Assembly: GCA_018671635.1 (NCBI GenBank)
Contig: JABHHG010000152.1
Location: forward strand, 1-34,082
Direction of reading: 5' to 3'
Length of the DNA stretch: 34,082 nucleotides
Source of the DNA: Fidelibacterota bacterium
Lineage (GTDB): Bacteria; Fidelibacterota; Marinisomatia; SCGC-AAA003-L08; D37C17
Notes under the pieces: generated by a model
The model's database searches: none
Seen by the model: only the letters and a program-made list of their open reading frames with translations
What the model was told of the DNA's origin: nothing
In this document: piece after piece, positions 18,423 through 25,582 of the stretch
Position numbering within the stretch: the stretch's first letter is position 1
Layout: every line of letters begins with the position of its first letter
Translations under genes and position numbers: made by a program

Positions 18423-19043
18423 TCATATTAATTGCAATGTTTTATCGAAGGTAATTTTGCCAATTGCGGTTAATTGTGGTTTGATAATTGATAAGGATAA
18501 TACAATACCTTTTTTAATTCGTTCATCATCAAATACCTTTTTTTCGATGGAGGAATAACTGGCCCAATACCACATAATTATCCACTGCTTTTCCAATAAT
18601 TCGTCAACAATTAGAAGGGAATCTTTTTTTAATAATTTTATTTTAACTAAATTGGATAGTAGCTTAAAATAGCTCTCTTCAATGAGTCCTTTCAGTTCAC
18701 TATAACCATTCTGTAATTCTTTATCATGCTTTACTAAGCGGACACCTTCAAAAAATAAAAATTGATACGATTTTTGCACTTTAAAAAAACTGTGAAATAA
18801 GGTAGTAAAGCGTTCACTAAAATCTGAAACATCATCTAATTGAAATTGAAATATGGAGACAAGTTCACTATTGAATTGTCTAGATATTGCTCTAATAATA
18901 TCATTTTTACTGCTAAAATGATAGTATAAATTGCCCGGGCTTATACCCATTGCTTTGGCGATATGATTAGTTGATACCAAATTTGTACCCTGTTTATTGA
19001 AAAGCTTTATTGCAGTATTAATTATTTTATTTTTAGTTTTCAT
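18423..19043 (-). CDS. TetR-family transcriptional regulator, probable regulator of alkB
   Basis: This 206-residue protein has the N-terminal TetR helix-turn-helix: IINTAIKLFNKQG, then STNHIAKAMGISPGNLYYHF and SSKNDIIRAI. The all-helical C-terminal part is a ligand domain with no close family that I recognise. It sits immediately upstream of the AlkB-like gene, with only 27 bases between them, so it is probably part of the same transcript and responds to a hydrophobic substrate or its product. A palindrome and a direct repeat in front of its start (19067-19101) are a likely self-operator. Confidence 0.88.
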   Translation of the reverse strand: MKTKNKIINTAIKLFNKQGTNLVSTNHIAKAMGISPGNLYYHFSSKNDIIRAISRQFNSELVSIFQFQLDDVSDFSERFTTLFHSFFKVQKSYQFLFFEGVRLVKHDKELQNGYSELKGLIEESYFKLLSNLVKIKLLKKDSLLIVDELLEKQWIIMWYWASYSSIEKKVFDDERIKKGIVLSLSIIKPQLTAIGKITFDKTLQLI

Positions 19044-19066
19044 AAATACTTTATTTGTAGATTAAT

Positions 19067-19101
19067 TACTCTAATATTTTAGTATAAATACTCTAATATT
19101 T
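19067..19101. promoter_or_regulatory. Candidate TetR operator: palindrome plus direct repeat
   Basis: Bases 19067-19084 read TACTCTAATATTTTAGTA, a palindrome with outer arms TACT/AGTA and core AATATT. The 13-base string TACTCTAATATTT recurs at 19089-19101, exactly 22 bases after the first copy, about two helical turns. It lies 24 to 58 bases upstream of the TetR start and between this gene and the divergent NAD(P)-binding gene, where self-regulation would act. The assignment is inference from position and symmetry. Confidence 0.5.
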
Positions 19102-19171
19102 CAAATATTTTTATTATAAACTTTTTGTTCAATAAATTTATGCGATAAATTGTAAAGGAATTTTAAATATC

Positions 19172-19834
19172 GTGGGAAAAACAGCATTATTGATAGGTAG
19201 TAGTGGCTTAGTTGGCAGCCATTGTCTCGATTATTTGTTAGCTGATGAGTATTATTCCCACGTGGAAATATTGGTGAGACGACCGCTTGCAGTAGAACAT
19301 CCAAAATTAATTCAGCATGAACTAAATTTTGAGCAGTTGAATGAGGAAGTCTCAAAAATTAAAGTAAATGATGTCTATTGTTGTTTGGGTACAACCATCA
19401 AAATAGCTGGCTCCCAAGAAGCGTTTAGAGCCGTTGACTTTACCTATCCTGTCGAAATTGCTAAACTCTGCCGAGCAAATGGGGCAGATCAATTTCTGCT
19501 GGTTACTGCATTGGGGGCAAATTCAAATTCATCCATATTTTATAATCGTGTGAAAGGTGAAGTTGAAGCATCAATCTCCAAACTTGATTTCAAATCAATT
19601 TACATATTCCAACCTTCATTGTTATTGGGTAAAAGGCCTAATAGGCGTTTAGGTGAAGAAATTGGACAAAGTATTTCCAAATGGTTATCTTTTGTATTTA
19701 AAGGTCCCATAAATAAATACAAACCCATTGAAGCAAAAGCCGTGGCATTTGCCATGATACAGAGCGCCAAGACACAACTTCAGGGAACTCAAATTATTGA
19801 ATCCAGTCAAATTCAAGCTATTTATACAACCTAG
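19172..19834 (+). CDS. NAD(P)-binding short oxidoreductase-like protein (atypical SDR, HTATIP2/YwnB-like)
   Basis: This 220-residue protein starts (GTG) with the Rossmann nucleotide motif LLIGSSGLVGSHCLDYLL and LVRRPL, where Arg residues after the second strand favour NADP. It continues with VYCCLGTTIKIAGSQEAFRAVD, FLLVTALGANSNSSIFYNRVKGEVE and IFQPSLLLGKR, all features of the atypical SDR group around HTATIP2 (CC3/TIP30) and bacterial NAD(P)H-binding proteins. The S-x-FYNRVKGE stretch replaces the usual YxxxK. The gene is divergent from tetR-alkB and shares its upstream region. Its substrate is unknown. The start is GTG with AAAGGA somewhat far upstream, so the exact start is less sure. Confidence 0.83.
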   Translation: MGKTALLIGSSGLVGSHCLDYLLADEYYSHVEILVRRPLAVEHPKLIQHELNFEQLNEEVSKIKVNDVYCCLGTTIKIAGSQEAFRAVDFTYPVEIAKLCRANGADQFLLVTALGANSNSSIFYNRVKGEVEASISKLDFKSIYIFQPSLLLGKRPNRRLGEEIGQSISKWLSFVFKGPINKYKPIEAKAVAFAMIQSAKTQLQGTQIIESSQIQAIYTT

Positions 19835-19862
19835 TAGTTAGCATAGCTCATTCACTAGATCC

Positions 19863-19885
19863 GTTTAATTACCTCCTAATTAAAC
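19863..19885. terminator. Hairpin between two convergent genes, possible bidirectional terminator
   Basis: An 8-base perfect stem (GTTTAATT / AATTAAAC) encloses the loop ACCTCCT and is followed by CTTTTG on the plus strand. It lies between the convergent stops of the NAD(P)-binding gene and the DoxX-like gene and includes the DoxX stop. The T-run is short, so termination is uncertain. Confidence 0.45.
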
Positions 19886-20242
19886 TTTTGTATGCCAATA
19901 CGCAATTAGAATGAAAATGACTTGAAATGGTAATCTTCCCCAGGCAATTGCTGAAGATGTATTTAGTGCTTCACCATTCGTCTGAGCTAAATATATATTT
20001 GCAGGAAAAACAGCTATTAATAATAATATTAATCCCCAGCCTGCTATAAACCTTGTCTTGTCAAACAAGAGCAATATGCCTAAAATAATTTCGAATGCGC
20101 CACTTACATAGACGAGTTCTTTGTGTAAGGATAAATAAGGAGGCATAATTTTCATATACCATGCAGGATGTGTAAAATGTTTTATTCCAGCCAAGATATA
20201 AAAGAGGCTCATTACATAAATAGTAATTAGTTTAAATGACAT
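19880..20242 (-). CDS. DoxX-like membrane protein
   Basis: This 120-residue protein has four predicted membrane helices and family features: FYILAGIKHFTHPAWYMKIMPPYL, EIILGILLLFDKTRF and AVFPANIYLAQ. This is the common DoxX-like arrangement, in which the first helix is followed by HxxxPxWY and the third by PAN. Members are small integral membrane proteins, some linked to thiol or sulfur redox. No specific role is visible here. It stands alone, with convergent and spaced neighbours. Confidence 0.83.
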   Translation of the reverse strand: MSFKLITIYVMSLFYILAGIKHFTHPAWYMKIMPPYLSLHKELVYVSGAFEIILGILLLFDKTRFIAGWGLILLLIAVFPANIYLAQTNGEALNTSSAIAWGRLPFQVIFILIAYWHTKV

Positions 20243-20362
20243 AGAAAATGATAATGCCCATTAATTCACCATGAAAGACTTTCCCCAGAGATATTCTTCT
20301 ATAGCCCCTAAATGACTACGTAATAATAGTTTTAAAAAAAATACTATTTATAAGCAAGTTTA

Positions 20363-20776
20363 CTATTGTGGGCTTTCAACTATAGTAAATGAATCAGAAT
20401 AAAATTTATCCTTTTTTATTTTTCCAGAAACATAGGCTACCTTAACAGCACTACACATTCCTTCTTCAGAATGAGGGTCACCATGTTCATGGAGACTACT
20501 TCCTTTAACTGGATATACTGTATCTCCAATCTTTATGGTTAAGCTACATCCTTTACTTCCTTTATACGCAAAATTACACATACCGCATGACGTAATAGCA
20601 AAACCTTCTATTTCCCCAGACTCAGGTATTGTAGTTAATAGCGAATTTGATTTTTTTAAAGTAGAATGTTTTACCTTGACTTGGCAAGATCCACAGCTAG
20701 CAAAAACAAAACTTGTTACAGAAATTAATATCATTAAAGATAATAATATATTTTTGTTATTTAAAGTACCCATCAT
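20363..20776 (-). CDS. Exported cysteine-rich protein, DUF6370-like
   Basis: This 137-residue protein has a signal peptide (ILLSLMILISVTSFVFA) followed by SCGSCQVKVK. The mature part carries a CxxC pair (TSCGMCNFAYKG), a further cysteine in KGCSLTIKIGD and the conserved GSSLHEHGDPHSEEGMC. That combination of CGxCxF, GCxLxI and HGDxHxxxGxC fits the DUF6370 family, which I recall as small exported proteins of unknown function. The histidines, acidic residues and cysteines could bind a metal ion such as copper or zinc, but this is inference. It stands alone in the window. Confidence 0.7.
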   Translation of the reverse strand: MMGTLNNKNILLSLMILISVTSFVFASCGSCQVKVKHSTLKKSNSLLTTIPESGEIEGFAITSCGMCNFAYKGSKGCSLTIKIGDTVYPVKGSSLHEHGDPHSEEGMCSAVKVAYVSGKIKKDKFYSDSFTIVESPQ

Positions 20777-20960
20777 TTAACTCCAATAATTAATTATGCT
20801 AATTTACAAATATAAATTGTCTATTAAAGAGGCTTTCTATTTTATTGTTGAAGAGAGAAAAAAGTAATTATTATTTATAAATTGTTAATTATTTGGTGAA
20901 AACAGGTATTGGGAGTTGGGAATTTGGAATTGTGGGAAAAGAAACAATTGGTTCTATACT

Positions 20961-20988
20961 AAAAAAGGCCCTCAAGATGAGAGCCTTT
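20961..20988 (-). terminator. Rho-independent terminator after tRNA-Leu
   Basis: Read on the minus strand, AAAGGCTCTCA and TGAGGGCCTTT form a stem (one wobble pair) around TCT, then a T-run. It lies just past the 3' end of the tRNA and would stop transcription of the DUF998-like gene plus tRNA unit. Confidence 0.85.
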
Positions 20989-20993
20989 CAATG

Positions 20994-21075
20994 TGCCGCA
21001 AGAGGGGGTCGAACCCCCACGCCGTAAAGCACTGGTTCCTAAGACCAGCGTGTCTACCAATTCCACCATTGCGGC
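20994..21075 (-). tRNA. tRNA-Leu, anticodon UAG
   Basis: The minus strand folds as a class II tRNA of 82 bases. The acceptor is GCCGCAA/TTGCGGC with discriminator A. The anticodon stem CTGGT/ACCAG holds the loop CTTAGGA, giving anticodon TAG (plus-strand 21039-21041). A 13-base variable arm and a GGGGG-TTCGACC-CCCTC T-arm follow. The CCA end is not encoded. It lies only 20 bases after the stop of the DUF998-like gene and is followed by a strong terminator. Confidence 0.97.
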
Positions 21076-21095
21076 AGGGTGGTAAATTTATATAA

Positions 21096-21809
21096 TTATG
21101 ATGTTTGGGACAAAGCCCGAATATGATTTTTCAACATTAAAGATTGAACAAAAACAGTGGTTGATAATCCCAGTACCGTAATCTTTTGCCATATTACATG
21201 AATCACCAAACCATTCCCCTCTTTTATAGGGGGACCCCAATTCAATAAATAGATATAATAACAGAGAATTGTCATAAAAACTGTATATATCCATACTGAC
21301 TTTTTACTCAATCCCACTTCATTTTTCATGATGGCCACAGAATGAAGTAACATGACCACTAAAAATAGTTGGAATCCAAATCTTACCACAAACATGTGGG
21401 CATCAGGATAATAATTATGAGGCGTAAATCCAACGCCCATAAATGCCAGTCCGCATAAAATACCGGCTAATGAGCCTACTTGTGACAAAATTTTACTTAA
21501 TTTACTTTTGTTTACAATGGCCGGCATGACTAAAAAGTACGCAATGAGCCCAGCACATACTAAGGTAGTTCCCATAACGAATAAGGTGGATGATAAAAAA
21601 TTCTGTGCTCCAGAATAAGTAATGGTTCTACCCAAATCACTAAGAAAATTATGAGTAATGCTATACCCTACTGTAGTATCATCACGATGGGTTGAACCGG
21701 GGTAACAATAGACGGCTAACAATAATACCACAATAAACGCGTAATAGGCAGTCAATGCAATATTGATCAATTGCTTTATGGTTGTGGATGTAAAACTCCA
21801 ACTGAACAT
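21096..21809 (-). CDS. Six-helix membrane protein, DUF998-like
   Basis: This 237-residue protein has about six hydrophobic helices. After the first helix comes YPGSTHRDDTTVGYSITHNFLSDLG, a signature of DUF998-like membrane proteins (NFLSDLGR). GVGFTPHNYYPDAHMFVV before the fourth helix is also typical. The function of the family is unknown. The tRNA-Leu gene begins 20 bases downstream without a visible terminator between, so the tRNA may be transcribed from this unit as well as from its own promoter. Confidence 0.78.
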   Translation of the reverse strand: MFSWSFTSTTIKQLINIALTAYYAFIVVLLLAVYCYPGSTHRDDTTVGYSITHNFLSDLGRTITYSGAQNFLSSTLFVMGTTLVCAGLIAYFLVMPAIVNKSKLSKILSQVGSLAGILCGLAFMGVGFTPHNYYPDAHMFVVRFGFQLFLVVMLLHSVAIMKNEVGLSKKSVWIYTVFMTILCYYIYLLNWGPPIKEGNGLVIHVIWQKITVLGLSTTVFVQSLMLKNHIRALSQTS

Positions 21810-21834
21810 TTAATTTACCTTCTATAAAATATGA

Positions 21835-23355
21835 TTAATTTTCAGCCAAAATTACATTTAGTAACTGCACCACATCCAGAACATTCAACTGGCCATCACT
21901 ATTTAAATCACCATTGTAAAACTGATTATCATCTGGAAATTGTTGTTGTAATACAAATTGAACCAAGATGACCACATCCAAAACATTGATTTCATCGTCA
22001 TTATTTACATCTCCATTGGGGAGGCTGGACGATTCAAATGTATAGAATGGATTTACCACATTGGGATTCCCTGAATATCCTGAAGTGACCAATAAAAATT
22101 GAGACCCATTTGACGGTGGTGAAATCTGAAAAGAAGTCTCCTCGTTCTCAATTATTAAAGGGATGGATGATTCTAATGTATCTCCAGTAATAGTAAGGAC
22201 GTTAGTGGTGAACACAATCGGATTCGGTGTAAAAATATTCAAAGTGGTATCCACAGATGGTAACTCCAAAATATATGTAGAGCCCCACTCTGTTCGGATG
22301 TTCAAAATTTCGTCTGTGAGGGGTGTGGTGGTAGATGTACAATATTGATTAGCCTCCTCAAAATATCGATTTGGCATGGCTCTCCCCCCTGTAAAATATC
22401 GCCAAATTCCATATTCAGTATAAGCCTCAGAAAGAGTAACATCTACATTTTCTAAACCCTCAACGGCATCACTATATACTCGAAACATATCTACACCTTC
22501 TGTGGTAGCAGTAAGTCCATAATCATCCCACAAGGTTTTTATAATTGATGAATCGCCATAAGCCTCCACCAAAAACTTTAACCAAAGTGCGCCTCGATAT
22601 TGATACAAATCCGCACCTGAATTTAAATCATAATCAGGATAAGTAAGTGGTGTGGTCACATTGCAATTACCCAACATAGTCTGAAGGTGAACGGCGTTGG
22701 GGTACACTACATTTTCAATATATGATGCAGACTCTTCAAAAAACCACGCATTATATGAATATTCCCCAACTGAGCCTGTAGTAGATACGGCATAGGCTAT
22801 TTGAATAGCATGATGCAACTCATGAGCGATGGCATAATATCCCCATGAAGGATAATTCTCATGCATATTCGCCATTGTGGATAAAAATATGTAACTTGTT
22901 CTCCCTGCGGTATAAGGCTCAATATTATGGATTCTATCCGGAATTGCAAATCCGGGACCATGCGGGGTAAGATAAATGTCATAGCGAGAATCCCCTCCAA
23001 AATTTATACAGTGATTTGCATCTAACTCATCCGTAATTGATTCATCGCAATCGGGGGGAGGTAAAGTCCAGCCTCTTTGTTGCAATATGATGGCTGAGTA
23101 TTCAAATTCAATTAGTACCGATTCAGCATAAGTTACATTCGTTTGGGGATTCAACCACTCACCCTGATGATTAATTGAGTCATCTTCAGCAATCGTAAAA
23201 TGGACTCTAAAATGTGTGCTGTCAATAACCTCATGTTGTGAAAATATAACCCGATTATAATCACGAGTATTCTCTAATATACATGATAATGGCAATCTCT
23301 CAGCCTGAATGAACTGTGCTGAAATCAAGATAATTATTGCTATTCTATACATCAC
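21835..23355 (-). CDS. Secreted HExxH zinc metalloprotease-like protein with C-terminal dockerin-like pair
   Basis: This 506-residue protein has a signal peptide (YRIAIIILISAQFIQA). A zinc motif HELHHA lies at 178-183, and FFEESASYIEN (about 205-215), with a likely third ligand glutamate, follows. This plan, with a large C-terminal beta-rich region, recalls the putative metalloproteases of the MXAN_6640 type. The C-terminus (GDVNNDDEINVLDVVILVQ and GDLNSDGQLNVLDVVQLLN) is a dockerin-like calcium-loop pair. The start overlaps the stop of the upstream redoxin gene (TGATG), so it is translationally coupled to it. It probably acts outside the cell. The substrate is unknown. Confidence 0.85.
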   Translation of the reverse strand: MMYRIAIIILISAQFIQAERLPLSCILENTRDYNRVIFSQHEVIDSTHFRVHFTIAEDDSINHQGEWLNPQTNVTYAESVLIEFEYSAIILQQRGWTLPPPDCDESITDELDANHCINFGGDSRYDIYLTPHGPGFAIPDRIHNIEPYTAGRTSYIFLSTMANMHENYPSWGYYAIAHELHHAIQIAYAVSTTGSVGEYSYNAWFFEESASYIENVVYPNAVHLQTMLGNCNVTTPLTYPDYDLNSGADLYQYRGALWLKFLVEAYGDSSIIKTLWDDYGLTATTEGVDMFRVYSDAVEGLENVDVTLSEAYTEYGIWRYFTGGRAMPNRYFEEANQYCTSTTTPLTDEILNIRTEWGSTYILELPSVDTTLNIFTPNPIVFTTNVLTITGDTLESSIPLIIENEETSFQISPPSNGSQFLLVTSGYSGNPNVVNPFYTFESSSLPNGDVNNDDEINVLDVVILVQFVLQQQFPDDNQFYNGDLNSDGQLNVLDVVQLLNVILAEN

Positions 23356-25264
23356 GTCCCTAAAATTAAATTTACTAATTGAACAATATCTAACACGTTT
23401 AAAATTTCATCTCCATACAAATCACTGGCATAAAATTCACACTCATCGGGGATGCTACTCCCCAATATATAATTCATTAAATTTACAATATCCAATACAT
23501 TGGTAACCGTGTCGTGGTTCACATCACCTACAGAATAATCCGTACAACTCCCAGATGTCAACTCATCCAAGACAGAATGCATCCACTCTGTATCAATTTC
23601 ATTATTGGCATATTTGAGGATACCCGATTGGTCTACAATAAAATCTCGTGGATAGGGTGAGCCATCATTAGGAAGGTAATAGTCTTGATATGTATCACCA
23701 CCTTGTACTCCACCCGAACTTCCTGGGTCAAATAAAATGGGAAATGTAAGGCTATTCTCCTCTACAAAATCATTAATTTGGTTTTGGTTGGATGTATTAA
23801 TTATGCCTAACACAATCACTTCATCCTGTGGATAAGACTGCCAAATAGTGGTTTCCATGTCCGATAACTCCGGACTACAAACGGGTCAGTTTGGTGCAAA
23901 AAAGGCAATAACGATAATTTTGCCGAGTTCATCAGAAAGGCTGAACGAGCCGGTTCCATTGGCTACATAATCTAATTCAAAGTCAATGGCAAGCTCACCA
24001 ATATTGGCACCATCTATATTGCCGTTAGTCTCACACATAACCAATGGCTCGTCTGCATCATTGGTATAAATTCGATATACCCCCGCAGAATTGAGTGAAC
24101 TTGCATAATAAATAATCTCTACTATTTGACTCTCACCTGGTTGAAGTTGGCTTAGTTCATTTACAATTTCAAAATGGGGGTTGGTCGTATAATCATCCTC
24201 AATAATCAAAATAGAGCCACCATTATTTATAACTTCAAGAGATAATGAATATGAATCCCCATCATTCACAAAGGGATAGTTTAGCTCGAGAGTATTCAGG
24301 TCAATATCTGCACTCGCAATTTCACCAAACTCAAATGCTTGAACCGATGCCCATTCAGCTGAATAAATAAAATTATCTTTGGAGGCAATGGCCATAGTAC
24401 GGTTACCCGTATTTTTGTACCCTACCCAATTCAGATTTGAACCATCCCATTCTAAAACATCCACATTATCCCAATCAGAAACCGCTAATTTACCATCAAA
24501 TGGTGAAATTCGATTGGCCATCGTATTAGTGTCAAAATTATCTAAAAAAATAGGCAATTCAGAATTTGATAAATCATAAATATTCACGCCATCAGAACCA
24601 ATGGCCACATACATGTATGAGTCAATTATGGCAATATCTTTTACAGAATTTGAGGTTTCAACCATATTAAGATAAGTGGGATTTTCAGTATTACTCACAT
24701 CATAAATTTTTATATTTAGGTCATCTGCAATATAGGCATATCCATTTTGGAGGCGAACTCCCCAGGCATTTTCAGAAGGAATAGTAGATAGTAAATCTAG
24801 ATTATTGGGGTTGGAAATATCGAAGAGGAGTACCCCATCTTCATGGGCGGCAACCGCAAGAAAGTTTCCATCAGCATCTAAATTTTCTAGAATAAGTCCG
24901 TTGGTACCATTCACACTCCCCAAATTCTGTGGATTTGAAGGATTAGAAATATTGACCACGTATAGTCCATTTGAAGCGGTGAAGTAAGCATAATCATTGA
25001 TGGCTTCAACACAATTGGCTTTTGTGCCTTGGCCCAATGTGAAATGGTCTAAATGTACAAGTGAGCCATTTCCAGAAATATCATAAAACTCAATACCCTG
25101 AACCATGGCCGAAATGATTAGCGTATAATGATTAGCGTATTGTCATAAACTTCCGCATCCAAAATATGATTGGCTTGGGGGTCATGGTAATCCGTTAATG
25201 ATAAATTCAGGGAAAAAACAACTGAACCCAACAAACCAACAATATATCCTCTTGATAACTCCAT
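23352..25264 (-). CDS. Candidate selenoprotein: LVIVD propeller, Sec-containing redoxin, dockerin-like pair (frame shifted near 5' end)
   Basis: Reading from the ATG at 25264 gives a signal peptide (SRGYIVGLLGSVVFSLN) and DAEVYDNTLII. There a 14-bp tandem duplication shifts the frame. Dropping one copy joins it to the main frame as NTLIISAMVQGIEFYDISG. LVIVD-type propeller repeats follow (GVLLFDISNPNN, IKIYDVSNTENP, GVNIYDLSN), then an Ig-like stretch and a redoxin domain. In KIIVIAFFAPN-stop-PVCSPEL the stop is TGA (23886-23888), aligned to the first Cys of CxxC. The same frame stays open after it through redoxin motifs (VIVLGIINTSNQ, PRDFIVDQSGILKY) and ends in two dockerin-like units (GDVNHDTVTNVLDIVNLMN, LNVLDIVQLVNLIL). 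Rebuilt length is about 632 residues with Sec455 and Cys458. The gene starts four bases after the lipoprotein gene. If not a selenoprotein, it is a pseudogene with a nonsense codon at that site. Confidence 0.72.
23851..23888 (-). promoter_or_regulatory. Candidate bacterial SECIS hairpin with the in-frame TGA
   Basis: The TGA codon is followed, on the minus strand, by a stem GTCCG/CGGAC (23871-23875 with 23859-23863). Its 7-base loop GAGTTAT starts with G, as bacterial SECIS loops usually have. An outer GTTT/AAAC pairing (23879-23882 with 23851-23854) may extend it across an internal loop. The loop begins 15 bases after the TGA, near the lower limit of the known spacing range. It is suggestive rather than proven. 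Confidence 0.5.
25113..25140. repeat. Exact 14-bp tandem duplication causing a frameshift
   Basis: AATGATTAGCGTAT occurs twice, head to tail, at 25113-25126 and 25127-25140. It lies inside the coding region of the LVIVD-redoxin gene. Fourteen is not a multiple of three, and removing one copy restores a continuous protein from the signal peptide into the propeller. It may be a slipped-strand event, phase variation or an assembly artefact. Confidence 0.95.
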
Positions 25265-25268
25265 CTTC

Positions 25269-25529
25269 TCATCCTCTTACGAACCTGAATTTAACCCTTT
25301 TTTTGCCTAATCCAAAATGATTAGCATATCGGTATTTCAGCATCTTTTTTTCTTTTTTATTGAGAGAGTGATGGTGGTGGATTACAACCAATGCAACATC
25401 ATATTGCCATTGTAAATCGGCCCGAACGGACTTTTCTTTTATAATGATTTCAGAGTTATGACCGTGATGATGGTAATGGACTGCGCATCCTGAAAAAAGA
25501 ATGGCAGTGATTAAAATATATAACTTCAA
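25269..25529 (-). CDS. Small histidine-rich lipoprotein
   Basis: This 86-residue protein has a lipoprotein signal ending in the lipobox LFSGC (Cys15). The mature part is rich in histidine (HYHHHGHN, VVIHHHHSL) and basic near the end (KKEKKMLKYRYANHFGLGKKRVKFRF). It could bind a metal such as zinc, nickel or copper at the membrane, but this is inference from the His clusters. It begins the exported-protein operon. The redoxin gene starts four bases after its stop. Confidence 0.72.
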   Translation of the reverse strand: MKLYILITAILFSGCAVHYHHHGHNSEIIIKEKSVRADLQWQYDVALVVIHHHHSLNKKEKKMLKYRYANHFGLGKKRVKFRFVRG

Positions 25530-25582
25530 AACAACCTCCTTATTTTTAGATATGACCTGAATGGAGGTTAAATGTTAACTAT

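Noticed and set aside
19863..19885. AGGAGGT in the loop of the hairpin as a ribosome-binding site
   Set aside because: No good reading frame follows on the minus strand; it lies past the stop of the DoxX-like gene and is better seen as a terminator-like hairpin.
20994..21075. tRNA as a selenocysteine tRNA or an integration site
   Set aside because: The anticodon is TAG with normal class II tRNA-Leu arms, not the TCA anticodon and long acceptor of tRNA-Sec. I saw no integrase and no repeat of the tRNA end nearby.
23886..23888. TGA as a normal end separating two genes (a propeller protein and a 168-residue redoxin)
   Set aside because: The second part would start after the active-site motif and lacks its own start region, while the frame, motif and spacing are continuous across the TGA. 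A recent nonsense mutation remains possible.
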